Source of the DNA: Gillisella taibaishanensis
GTDB lineage: Bacteria > Pseudomonadota > Alphaproteobacteria > Rhizobiales > Rhizobiaceae
Direction: 5' to 3'
NCBI RefSeq assembly: GCF_001938985.1
Contig: NZ_MKIN01000027.1
Location: 1 to 64,000 of the forward strand
DNA: 64,000 bases
The notes under the pieces were generated by a model. That model was not told the DNA's origin. It searched no databases and saw only the letters and a list, made by a program, of their open reading frames with translations. The position numbers were made by a program, and so were the translations under genes. Positions 7,947 through 16,713 of the stretch are shown here, piece by piece. The first letter of the stretch is position 1, and every line of letters begins with the position of its first letter.

Positions 7947-10403
7947 TCAGAACAGGCCGGGGGTTCCGGACTGGACGGCCTGATTGACCTGCGGCGAGCT
8001 TTTCATGATCTCGTCCGGCTGCATATTGCTGTCCATACCGATGACGGACAGACTGTCGGCGGGACCGGTGCCGGGCTTGAAGGCCTCGACGATCGTATCG
8101 GGATCACCCTCGACAGCAGCCATGCCGGTCTTGCGGTTGACGGCGATCATCTGCATGCCATCAGGTACCTTGAACTTGCTCGGCGGCGTGCCTTTGACGG
8201 CGGTCTGCATGAATTCGTTGAACACAGGCGCGGACATCGAGCCGCCGGTCGCACCACGGCCCATAGGGGTCGGGTTGTCGTAACCGATGTAAACGCCAGC
8301 GACGATATTCGGTGTAAAGCCGACAAACCAGGTATCCTTGGCATCGTTGGTCGTGCCGGTCTTACCGGCGACGTCACGGTCCAGCTTGATCTTGCCGTAG
8401 GCGGTACCGCGCTGGATAACGCCCTGCATCATCGAAGTGATCTGATAGGCGGTCATCGGATCAAGCACCTGCAGTCGGTCATCGGCAACCACAGGCTCGT
8501 CCTGGTTATGCCAGTCCGGCGCATTGCAGCCTTCGCAGACACGCTCCTCATGCTTGAAGATCGTCTTGCCGTAGCGATCCTGGATCCGGTCGATCAGGGT
8601 CGGCTTGATCTGTTTGCCGCCGTTAGCAATGACGGCATAAGCCGAGACCATGCGCATGACAGTGGTTTCACCGGCGCCAAGCGACATCGACAGCACCGGC
8701 TGCATGTGATCATAGATCCCGAAACGCTCGGCATATTCGGCGACCAAGTTCATGCCCATGTCATTGGCAAGTCGAACCGTCATCAGGTTGCGCGAATGCT
8801 CGATGGCAAAGCGCAGCGTTGCCGGGCCAACAGAGCCGCCGCCATCGTTCTGCGGCCGCCAGACCTCGCCACCGGACACGAACTCAACAGGCGCGTCGAG
8901 CACCACGGACGCAGGTGTATAGCCGCTATCGAGAGCCGCTGCGTAAACGAAGGGCTTGAAGGACGAACCGGGCTGGCGCATCGCTTGGGTCGCGCGGTTG
9001 AATTCCGACTGTGCATAAGAGAAGCCACCGACCAGGGCCAGAACACGGCCGGTATGCGGGTCCATAGCGACGAAACCGCCCTGCACTTTCGGTGGTTGGC
9101 GCAGCCGATAATTGGTGGAGGTCTCACCGCCAATGCGCTCGGCATAGACGACGTCACCAGGCTGCAATACGCCGTCGGGAGACTTCGCGGTCTTACGGTC
9201 GCCACGGCCGGAGCGATAGGCCCAGTCCATGGCATCCGCCTTGATCGTGCCGCGCAAGCGCTCCGGCACAACCTTGCCAGCGCCGTCGCGATCCGGCTTC
9301 AAGCCGATCTGGACGTCGGTTTTCGACGTCGAGAGAACAACGGCGACTTCCCACTCGGGAACGTCACCAAGGCTCGGCACGTCGGCCAGCGGCACGCCCC
9401 AGTCCGAGCCCATATCGATATGAGTGACCGGGCCGCGATAGCCGCGCCGCTCGTCATAGCTGAGCAGACCGTCCTGCAGCGCCTTGCGTGCGGCGACCTG
9501 CAAATTCGGATCGAGCGACGTGCGCACCGACAAGCCGCCCTCATAGAGCGCCTTGGTGCCATACTTGTCGACGATTTGACGACGGACTTCTTCGGCAAAG
9601 TAGTCAGAGGCAAAGACATTGCCGCCGCCACGTCTCAGGTTGACACCAAGATCTTCCTTCTTGGCGGCTTCGCCATCGGCCTGACTGACGAAGCCGTTTT
9701 CCACCAGCCGGTCGATAACCCAGTTTCGGCGATCGAGCGCAGCCTGGGTATGGCGATAGGGATGGTAATTGGCAGGGCCTTTGGGCAACGATGCGAGATA
9801 GGCGGTTTCGGCGATCGTCAGTTCCGTTACCGGCTTGTCGAAGTAGGTCAGAGAGGCCGCAGCGATGCCGTAAGAATTCAGCCCGAAGAAAATCTCGTTG
9901 AGATAGAGTTCGAGGATCTTGTCTTTGGAATAGGCTTGCTCAATGCGGAAGGACAGGATCGCTTCCTTGATCTTGCGGTCCATGGTCTGGTCGGACGACA
10001 GAAGGAAGTTCTTGGCGACCTGCTGGGTGATGGTCGAGGCACCAACCGGACGGCGGCCGGAACCGAAATTCTGCAGGTTGACGAGAATGGCGCGGCCGAG
10101 ACCCCAGAGATCGACGCCAGGATGGGTGTAGAAGTTCTTGTCTTCCGCCGACAGGAAGGCTGCCTTGACCCGGTCAGGAATGGCCTGGATCGGCAGGAAC
10201 AACCGGCGCTCATGGGCATATTCGGCAATCAGCGCGCCATTGCCGGCGTGGACGCGAGTCATGACCGGAGGCGCGTAACGGCTCAACACCTCGTAATCAG
10301 GCAGATCCTTGGTTACGGTGGTCAGATAGACGGCCGCAACAGCAGCCGCGGCCAGCGCGGCTACGGATGCCAATCCGAAAAGATATCCAATCAGTCTTAT
10401 CAT
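7947..10403 (-). CDS. mrcA: Penicillin-binding protein 1A (glycosyltransferase/transpeptidase)
   Basis: An 818-residue class A PBP that polymerises lipid II and cross-links the strands. It has one N-terminal transmembrane helix (about residues 5-30) and then a GT51 domain with catalytic Glu87 in EDKNFYTHPGVD and the GASTITQQVAKNF motif. An OB-like insertion follows, and then the transpeptidase with Ser480-x-x-Lys483 (PGSSFKPF), SRN in EHSRNLM and KTGTT at Lys681. Length and order match PBP1A. It lies downstream of amiC on the same strand, 321 nt away, so it probably has its own promoter. Confidence 0.95.
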   Translation of the reverse strand: MIRLIGYLFGLASVAALAAAAVAAVYLTTVTKDLPDYEVLSRYAPPVMTRVHAGNGALIAEYAHERRLFLPIQAIPDRVKAAFLSAEDKNFYTHPGVDLWGLGRAILVNLQNFGSGRRPVGASTITQQVAKNFLLSSDQTMDRKIKEAILSFRIEQAYSKDKILELYLNEIFFGLNSYGIAAASLTYFDKPVTELTIAETAYLASLPKGPANYHPYRHTQAALDRRNWVIDRLVENGFVSQADGEAAKKEDLGVNLRRGGGNVFASDYFAEEVRRQIVDKYGTKALYEGGLSVRTSLDPNLQVAARKALQDGLLSYDERRGYRGPVTHIDMGSDWGVPLADVPSLGDVPEWEVAVVLSTSKTDVQIGLKPDRDGAGKVVPERLRGTIKADAMDWAYRSGRGDRKTAKSPDGVLQPGDVVYAERIGGETSTNYRLRQPPKVQGGFVAMDPHTGRVLALVGGFSYAQSEFNRATQAMRQPGSSFKPFVYAAALDSGYTPASVVLDAPVEFVSGGEVWRPQNDGGGSVGPATLRFAIEHSRNLMTVRLANDMGMNLVAEYAERFGIYDHMQPVLSMSLGAGETTVMRMVSAYAVIANGGKQIKPTLIDRIQDRYGKTIFKHEERVCEGCNAPDWHNQDEPVVADDRLQVLDPMTAYQITSMMQGVIQRGTAYGKIKLDRDVAGKTGTTNDAKDTWFVGFTPNIVAGVYIGYDNPTPMGRGATGGSMSAPVFNEFMQTAVKGTPPSKFKVPDGMQMIAVNRKTGMAAVEGDPDTIVEAFKPGTGPADSLSVIGMDSNMQPDEIMKSSPQVNQAVQSGTPGLF

Positions 10404-10724
10404 CGTGAAACTACCGGCAATCGCTTTCGGGACGCATGCGCCTGTCTAGTCTTCGTTTGTCTTTACGGAAAACCGGCAACCACTTTTCCCTGACAAACTC
10501 TATCGAACATCGCTCATGTGCTAGGCTCATGTGCTGGCGTTTTGCACACGACGCCGCCAAATACAAGGGAGGAGCCACATCGAACTCCTTTGCCCCGCTA
10601 TTATCAGGTGTTCTTTCGACAATGTGCGGAAAATAGGGCCATTGTCGTATTCCGCACAGCTTTGGCGATCAACTTTCGTTCCAGCGTCTTGCGGTTCCGC
10701 AAGTATGCCGCCATTTCAAATTAC
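10404..10724. other. Intergenic region between amiC and mrcA
   Basis: About 320 nt that must hold the mrcA promoter and the amiC 3' end. Apart from the REP-like element at 10455-10498 I see no convincing gene, and the short open frames here lack binding sites. Confidence 0.5.
10455..10498. repeat. REP-like element, diverged copy C
   Basis: GTTTGTC (10455-10461) pairs with GACAAAC (10492-10498) around the core GGAAAACCGGCAACCACTTT followed by TCC. The core matches copies A and B, but the outer stem has a quite different sequence that is still fully complementary. Confidence 0.55.
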
Positions 10725-12011
10725 TCACCCGCCCTTGGCCACCAACGGCTGCCGATAGGTTTTAACCGCGTCGGCGATCAGGCGCACCACCTTGGTGCGC
10801 CAAGCGGGCTCGAGCAGCAGTTTCTCATCCTCCTTGTTGGAGAGAAATCCGAGTTCGAGCAGCACTGAGGGCACATCCTGCGCCTGCAACACGCGGAAGC
10901 CGGCGAAACGGTGCGGATTGTTGATCAGATTGACCTGGCCTTCGAAAGATTTGACCACGGATGTTGCGAGCGCGATGGAAAAGGCCTGCGTCTCGCGCCG
11001 GGTGAGATCGGCGAGGATATCGGAAACCTCCTGCGGCTCAGCCGATGCATCGACGCCGCCGACTTCGTCCGACTGGTTTTCGCGGGCAGCGGCGGCTTCG
11101 GCCAGATGGTCGGATGCCTTGTCGGAAATCGTGTAGACGGTGGCGCCGCGAATATTGGACTGTCCCAGCATATCCGCATGCAGCGAAATGAACAGATTGG
11201 CACCCTTTTGCCGCGCCAGTGTCACCCGCTGCGACAGAGACAGGAAACTGTCGTTATCGCGCGTCAAGAAGGCTTTCACGCCCTTCTGGCGGTTGAGTTC
11301 TGCGGCCAGTGCCTTGGCGAAGGCCAACGTGACGGTCTTCTCAGGGGTATTGGTGGTTTTGCCTATTGCACCTGTGTCGATGCCGCCATGGCCAGCATCG
11401 ACGGCGATCAGAAAATCGCCATCGGTCGCGGGCGCGGCCTGCTCGATGCGCGGGCTCTTACCGCTCGCGCCATTGTAGGCGTCCGCATCCCAGGCCTGAA
11501 CGGCGACCAATTTGGTGAATGTGTCTGCGTCCGTCATTTCAGCGTCAAGAATCAGACGGAAGCCCCGCCCCTCCTCGTTTTTCTTGACATCGGTCAGCAC
11601 AAGCTTCGCCGGCCGGGCAAGAGTTAGCACCAGCCGCGAATGGGCTGCATCGATCGAGCCGAAGCGGATGTCCCGGTAAAGGCCGCGTGCGGCAAGATCT
11701 GCCGCAGGAAAGGAAAACACTGTCGCCGGCAGTTCCACGACGATGCGATCGGGATTGGCGATATAGCGCACCGTTGCGTCGGGCTTGTCGTCGAAGTCCA
11801 TCACGATACGGGTACGAGCATCGTCACCGGCAATGCGCGCCGCAAAAGCCGCCGAACGCTCCGCCGATGAAGCCGAAAAAGCTCCAGCCCATAACGCGAG
11901 ACAGGCAATCAGGAGGCGGCCGACCATCGCGCCCATGGATGAGAATGCGGCATTTCTTCTGCCGGACACTGTTCTCTTCACGCCATTCCTCTCACGCAAA
12001 CCGTTCCACAT
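10725..12011 (-). CDS. amiC: N-acetylmuramoyl-L-alanine amidase (AMIN + Amidase_3)
   Basis: About 428 residues. It hydrolyses the bond between N-acetylmuramic acid and L-alanine during cell separation. A signal peptide (MVGRLLIACLALWAGAFSAS) is followed by an AMIN domain and a zinc amidase domain. The amidase domain shows VDAGHGGIDTGAIG with the first zinc His, the Glu in PEKTVTLAFAKAL, SLHADM and the catalytic LLELGFLSN segment. The start is uncertain: ATG 12011 is used, GTG 12023 has a better GAGG spacing, and ATGs nearer the signal peptide would also work. Confidence 0.88.
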   Translation of the reverse strand: MWNGLRERNGVKRTVSGRRNAAFSSMGAMVGRLLIACLALWAGAFSASSAERSAAFAARIAGDDARTRIVMDFDDKPDATVRYIANPDRIVVELPATVFSFPAADLAARGLYRDIRFGSIDAAHSRLVLTLARPAKLVLTDVKKNEEGRGFRLILDAEMTDADTFTKLVAVQAWDADAYNGASGKSPRIEQAAPATDGDFLIAVDAGHGGIDTGAIGKTTNTPEKTVTLAFAKALAAELNRQKGVKAFLTRDNDSFLSLSQRVTLARQKGANLFISLHADMLGQSNIRGATVYTISDKASDHLAEAAAARENQSDEVGGVDASAEPQEVSDILADLTRRETQAFSIALATSVVKSFEGQVNLINNPHRFAGFRVLQAQDVPSVLLELGFLSNKEDEKLLLEPAWRTKVVRLIADAVKTYRQPLVAKGG

Positions 12012-12071
12012 CGTAACGGTCACAATGCCTCGAACCATCGGCGAATCCGCTTCTGATACAGAGCGAAACAA

Positions 12072-12677
12072 CCCAGGACTGTCTCAATCCAACACCTTAA
12101 ACCGAATTCGAAGTAGGCCCCTCACCCATTGCCACCGCTCGCCACCACCCGCAAGTGCAGCAGTTCTAATCTATTGGTCTTATCAATATTATGGCCCGGC
12201 GGGCTTTGCCGCTTGCCAATGTGACACAGACGACATACAACACAAATAAGGGTTAAAATTGTCGACGGGATAGAGTCTTCCGACGGCTGCCAACCATTAC
12301 CGGACCTGGCGCCATTTGTCTGATTTTTCATCCGCCGCCAAGGCATTTTTGTCCCGAAACTGAATCGTCCAGCCGGATTGTCCGGCGAAATACGGGGTGG
12401 GAGACCACCAACCGCTCATTTGAGCATTCATTGGGTCTTATCAAGAGACCTTTGTCATTGTCGCTTTTGTTTTGGTATTTGATGTCGTTGCAGCAGCCTT
12501 TGTCCGATGTCGTCCGCCTTGAGGCCCTTCGTGGCCTGCGTGCTGACGGACTGCTGCCAGGCAAACTACCTCTGACGAGAGCACCGATATCCGGCGCATC
12601 GCTTACGAGATCAGCCCCGCTTGGCCTGCGGCCTGCGGCATTGCTCGCTACCGGTCGCGCCGAGGAGCAGAGCTTAC
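12072..12677 (+). other. Long leader and divergent promoter region of rne
   Basis: About 600 nt between divergent amiC and rne. The part next to rne is T-rich and then GC-rich, with small hairpins (GGTCT/AGACC near 12435-12451 and AGGCC-cttcgt-GGCCT near 12520-12535). An open frame at 12431-12745 overlaps rne and is not judged coding. RNase E autoregulates through its 5' UTR in enterobacteria; a similar role here is inference. Confidence 0.4.
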
Positions 12678-15600
12678 ATGGCAGACAAAATGCTAATAGA
12701 CGCGTCTCACGAAGAAGAGACGCGCGTCGTTGTCGTTCGCGGTAACAGGATCGAAGAATTCGATTTTGAGTCCCAGCACAAGAAACAGATCCGAGGCAAT
12801 ATCTATCTGGCCAAGGTGACCCGGGTCGAGCCCTCGCTACAGGCCGCCTTTGTGGATTACGGCGGCAACCGCCACGGCTTCCTGGCTTTTGCCGAAATTC
12901 ACCCCGACTACTATCAAATCCCTCTCGCTGACCGTCAGGCTTTATTGAAAGCCGAAGCCGAAGAGCATGGCCGCCATGACGATGGCGATTTCGAGCCGGC
13001 CCGCAGCCAGGATCCTGGCCAGAGCGATCAGCCCGTCATTGCCGATCCGGCAGAATTTGCCAACGAAGCAGAGGAAGTGGCAGGCCTTGCCAATCGCCAG
13101 TCGAGCGAAGATCACGCAGAAGTAAGCGAAAGCCAGCCTGCTGCCGTTGAAGCCGCCGCTGAGCCGGAAGCTGATGCTGCCGCAAAGCCGAAGGCCCGCC
13201 GCCCCCGCAAGCCGCGCAAGAAGGCTGGCGAGACTGAAGCATCCGCAGAAGCGGAAGCCCAGGCGCCGGTCGCAGCAGAAGAGGCCCCGGCCGCCGTTGA
13301 AAGCGACGAGACACCGGATGAAGGATCGAATGGCGGCAGCATGGCTGCCATGGTCGATACCGACTCGATTTCGGAAGAAGCCGATAGCCGTCATCGCAAC
13401 GATGACGATGATGATGACGACGACGATGACGGCGAGAAGGAAGAGATCGAATCCGTTGGCGCCGAAGACGCCATGGAAGAGGTTCCTGACCGCGTTCGCC
13501 GCACGCCGCGCAAACAGTACCGCATCCAGGAAGTCATCAAGCGCCGGCAGATCCTGCTGGTGCAGGTTGCCAAGGAAGAACGCGGTAACAAGGGCGCGGC
13601 GCTGACAACCTATCTGTCTCTCGCCGGCCGTTACTCGGTGCTGATGCCCAATACCGCCCGTGGCGGCGGCATTTCACGCAAGATCACCAACCCCGCCGAC
13701 CGCAAGCGGTTGAAGGAAGTGGCACGCGATCTGGAAGTGCCGCAGGGCATGGGCGTGATCTTGCGCACCGCCGGCGCCAACCGCACCAAGGTCGAAGTCA
13801 AGCGCGACTTCGAATATCTGATGCGCCTTTGGGAAAATGTCCGCACCCTGACGCTGAATTCCACTGCACCTTGCCTGGTCTATGAAGAGGGATCGCTGAT
13901 CAAGCGGTCGATCCGTGACCTCTACAACAAGGATATCAGCGAAATCATCGTGTCCGGTGAAGAAGGCTATCGTGAAGCGAAAGACTTCATGAAGATGCTG
14001 ATGCCGAGCCATGCCAAGGTGGTTCAGCCTTACCGCGATATTCATCCGATCTTCTCGCGCTCGGGCATCGAGGCGCAGCTCGACCGGATGCTGCAGCCGC
14101 AGGTCACGCTGAAGTCGGGCGGTTACATCATCATCAACCAGACGGAAGCTCTCGTCGCAATCGACGTCAACTCCGGCCGGTCGACCCGCGAATATTCCAT
14201 CGAAGACACGGCGCTGCAGACCAATCTGGAAGCGGCGGAAGAAGTGGCTCGCCAGTTGCGCCTGCGCGACTTGGCCGGTCTTATCGTCATCGACTTCATC
14301 GACATGGAAGAAAAGCGGAATAACCGCTCTGTCGAGAAGAAGCTGAAGGATTGCCTGAAGAACGACCGTGCCCGCATCCAGGTCGGCCGTATCTCACATT
14401 TCGGCCTGCTGGAGATGTCGCGCCAGCGCATCCGCGCCAGCGTGCTGGAATCGACCACCCAGACCTGCCCGCACTGCTCGGGCACGGGCCTGATCCGCTC
14501 GCAGTCGTCGGTTGCCCTGCATGTTCTGCGCGGCATCGAGGAATATCTGCTGAAGAGCACGACGCACGACATCACCGTGCGGACCCTGCCGGAAACGGCG
14601 CTCTACCTGCTCAACCACAAGCGCGGCACCATCGTCGATTACGAAAACCGCTTCGGTGTGGCTATCGTCATCGACTCCGACAGCAGCGTCGGCCACCAGC
14701 ATTTCGCCATCGATAAGGGCGAGCCGGTTGCCAATCCGGTTCGGATCGAAACGCTGATGCCGTTGATCAGCGAGCCGGAAGAGGAAGACCCGATCATCGA
14801 GATCGAGGAAGAGGAAGACGAGGATGTCGTCGCGACCTCTGCTCCGCAGGCTGAAAAAGTTGCGGGCAACAAGGATGCATCGGCTTCGGAAGATGGAAAT
14901 CGCAAGCGCAAGCGCCGCCGCCGTCGTCGTGGCAAGAATGGCAATGGTCAGGGCGAAGGTAATGGTGACGGTCATTCCGATGGCTATCAAGCCGATGCCA
15001 GCAAGAATGACGAAGAAGGCGATGAAGGCGACGACGAGGCCGATGATGCGGCTGAAGAGCGCGACGACAGCGTCGAGGCATCGGAAGGCAGCGAAGGCCA
15101 GCGCCGTAAGCGCCGTCGCCGCGGCAAGCGTGGCGGTCGTCGCGGTCGTGACGAAAATGGCGTCAACGCCGATGCCGATGGCAGCGACAATGATGTCGAG
15201 GGTGGCGATGACGCTGAAGACGCAGACGGCGAGACGGTCGTTGCTGACGCAGCCAATAGCGTAACGGAAGCGCCGGAGGTCGTCGTTGCGGCCGAAGCGC
15301 CAGTTGCTGAGGAAGCTGTTGCAGCCAAGCCGCGTCGGTCCCGCAAGGCAAAGGCTCCGGCGAAAGCAGAAGTCTCTGAACCGGCTGAAGTGGTTGTTGA
15401 GACTGTTGCTGCCGCCGAACCTGTGCTCAGCGTCGAAGCTGAGCCTGTCGCAGAAAGCGCTCCTGTAGAGGCAGCGAATGAACCCGTAAACCAGCAGGCA
15501 CCGGCGCCGGAAGCTGTCGCAGAAGAGCCGGCTGCACCGCCCGCTGATACGGTGGAATCAACGGCCGATAAGCCCGTCCGTGCCAACCGTTCCTCGAATG

Positions 15601-15698
15601 TCAGTTCATCTGAGCCGGTCGTCACCTCGGTGACCTCAGGTGACGAAGCGCCGAAGCCCAAGAAGGGTGGCTGGTGGCAGAAGCGCGGCTTCCTATAA
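12678..15698 (+). CDS. rne: Ribonuclease E
   Basis: 1006 residues. The main endoribonuclease for mRNA decay and rRNA/tRNA processing, and scaffold of the degradosome. The N-terminal S1 domain (residues about 30-95) is split by an acidic, Ala/Pro-rich insertion with a run of ten aspartates (about residues 95-275). It resumes at YRIQEVIKRRQILLVQVAKEE. The DNase I-like core holds AIDVNSGRSTR and VIDFIDMEEKRNNR with the catalytic aspartates. The zinc link is TCPHCSGTG. The C-terminal third is an acidic/basic scaffold with arginine-rich patches (KRKRRRRRRGK, RRKRRRRGKRGGRRGR) and a conserved tail KKGGWWQKRGFL. AGGAG lies 10 nt before the ATG. Confidence 0.95.
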   Translation: MADKMLIDASHEEETRVVVVRGNRIEEFDFESQHKKQIRGNIYLAKVTRVEPSLQAAFVDYGGNRHGFLAFAEIHPDYYQIPLADRQALLKAEAEEHGRHDDGDFEPARSQDPGQSDQPVIADPAEFANEAEEVAGLANRQSSEDHAEVSESQPAAVEAAAEPEADAAAKPKARRPRKPRKKAGETEASAEAEAQAPVAAEEAPAAVESDETPDEGSNGGSMAAMVDTDSISEEADSRHRNDDDDDDDDDDGEKEEIESVGAEDAMEEVPDRVRRTPRKQYRIQEVIKRRQILLVQVAKEERGNKGAALTTYLSLAGRYSVLMPNTARGGGISRKITNPADRKRLKEVARDLEVPQGMGVILRTAGANRTKVEVKRDFEYLMRLWENVRTLTLNSTAPCLVYEEGSLIKRSIRDLYNKDISEIIVSGEEGYREAKDFMKMLMPSHAKVVQPYRDIHPIFSRSGIEAQLDRMLQPQVTLKSGGYIIINQTEALVAIDVNSGRSTREYSIEDTALQTNLEAAEEVARQLRLRDLAGLIVIDFIDMEEKRNNRSVEKKLKDCLKNDRARIQVGRISHFGLLEMSRQRIRASVLESTTQTCPHCSGTGLIRSQSSVALHVLRGIEEYLLKSTTHDITVRTLPETALYLLNHKRGTIVDYENRFGVAIVIDSDSSVGHQHFAIDKGEPVANPVRIETLMPLISEPEEEDPIIEIEEEEDEDVVATSAPQAEKVAGNKDASASEDGNRKRKRRRRRRGKNGNGQGEGNGDGHSDGYQADASKNDEEGDEGDDEADDAAEERDDSVEASEGSEGQRRKRRRRGKRGGRRGRDENGVNADADGSDNDVEGGDDAEDADGETVVADAANSVTEAPEVVVAAEAPVAEEAVAAKPRRSRKAKAPAKAEVSEPAEVVVETVAAAEPVLSVEAEPVAESAPVEAANEPVNQQAPAPEAVAEEPAAPPADTVESTADKPVRANRSSNVSSSEPVVTSVTSGDEAPKPKKGGWWQKRGFL

Positions 15699-15730
15699 GC
15701 CACGCGTTTCAATCCGATCTTAAATGACAC

Positions 15731-15760
15731 ACGGCCACGCTCTGCGTGGCCGTTTCTGTT
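15731..15760 (+). terminator. Rho-independent terminator of rne
   Basis: A 10-bp perfect stem ACGGCCACGC/GCGTGGCCGT with a TCT loop followed by TTCTGTTT, 32 nt past the rne stop. Confidence 0.9.
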
Positions 15761-15911
15761 TATCGCCCCTGGTTCGGTGATTTATTGTCCGCGGGCAGCT
15801 AATTGGAATGCAAACCAAGCATAACGCCCGGAGCGATGCGGACTCGCACGGAGGCGGAAAAACTACCACCTAGCCGCCTCTTCCTTCAGTGGCAGCGGCT
15901 AACGTTATCCG

Positions 15912-16466
15912 TCAAACCACCATGGGCCGGCTTCGGTGCATAATCAAAGTCGGCTGGTCTCGATAGCTGGCATCGCAGCGCTTGCTGAAACCATTCTTTT
16001 CCGCAACACGGATCGATGCCTGATGCTGCGGATCGAACAGGCAGACCGTTAGGTCACCCGGAAAAATCCGGTCGCCCCAGGCGAGCACCGCTGCGACCGC
16101 CTCCGTGGCAAAGCCTTTGCCATGGGCTTCCGGCGCCAAGACCCAGCCGATTTCGGGAATGCCGTCGAGTGGCGGCGTGATCTCGCGCTTGTAATCGGCA
16201 AAGCCGACATCGCCGATATAGGTCCCAGTCTGGCGATCCTCGACTGCCCAATACCCGAAACCCAGCGCTTGCCAATGGCCCATATAGGCGAGTAACCGCG
16301 TCCAGCTTTCATTGCGGGTCGACGGTCGGCCGGAAATGAACCGCACAACGCGCTCGTCCGCCCAGATGCGGGCCAACGTGTCGAAATCGTCGCGGCGATG
16401 GCCCCGCAATCTGAGCCTATCCGTTTGAAGTTCCGGCACGGCAACGGGCTGCTGTCGGGTCTGCAT
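15912..16466 (-). CDS. GNAT acetyltransferase, RimJ/RimL-like
   Basis: A 184-residue GNAT of the Acetyltransf_3 type. It opens with the usual ELQTDRLRLRGHRRDDFDTLA strand-helix. The acetyl-CoA-binding region reads GWVLAPEAHGKGFATEAV, and the late motif ASIRVAEKNGF is present. Members acetylate protein N-termini or small amines; the substrate here cannot be told. It converges on rne and is followed on its strand by nothing obvious. Confidence 0.8.
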   Translation of the reverse strand: MQTRQQPVAVPELQTDRLRLRGHRRDDFDTLARIWADERVVRFISGRPSTRNESWTRLLAYMGHWQALGFGYWAVEDRQTGTYIGDVGFADYKREITPPLDGIPEIGWVLAPEAHGKGFATEAVAAVLAWGDRIFPGDLTVCLFDPQHQASIRVAEKNGFSKRCDASYRDQPTLIMHRSRPMVV

Positions 16467-16666
16467 CGCGGGTTCTCCTGTTATCGTCTCTGGTGAGAGC
16501 GATGACTGCGTGTTGACGGCTGACGGCCTCGGCGATCCCGTTCAGACTTTGATTCAAGCGCTTACCATCTTGATTCCGCGGGAGCCGCCAAGTCTTTGAA
16601 AACGCGCTAGGTTAAAGCATCGAATCCAAAATCAGCGTCGGTACAATGCTCTAACGTTTTATTTGC

Positions 16667-16712
16667 GCATCGGATGTTTGCGAAAGCCGGTTCCCACTTT
16701 TCGGTCCGATGC
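16667..16712. repeat. REP-like element, copy B
   Basis: The best-formed copy: GCATCGGA (16667-16674) pairs with TCCGATGC (16705-16712), with an inner CGAAA/TTTCG pairing around GCCGGTTCCCACTT. It ends 1 nt before the stop codon of the aminotransferase on the minus strand and may act as its 3' end. Confidence 0.7.
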
Positions 16713-16713
16713 T

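Noticed and set aside
7836..10493. An 885-codon open frame on the plus strand opposite mrcA
   Set aside because: It is the complement of a clear penicillin-binding protein. The translation is rich in Arg, His and Asp with no domain, a common artefact opposite GC-rich genes.
12431..12745. A 104-codon frame in the rne leader
   Set aside because: It runs into the rne coding region in another frame, has no good ribosome binding site, and the translation resembles no protein.
13400..13432. A trinucleotide-like GAY repeat in rne as a possible sequencing error or unstable repeat
   Set aside because: The run mixes GAT and GAC codons, keeps the frame and encodes an acidic segment consistent with the rest of the insertion.
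14987..15730. A 247-codon minus-strand frame rich in Ser and Ala opposite the rne 3' end
   Set aside because: Low-complexity shadow of the Glu/Ala/Lys-rich RNase E tail; no binding site or family.
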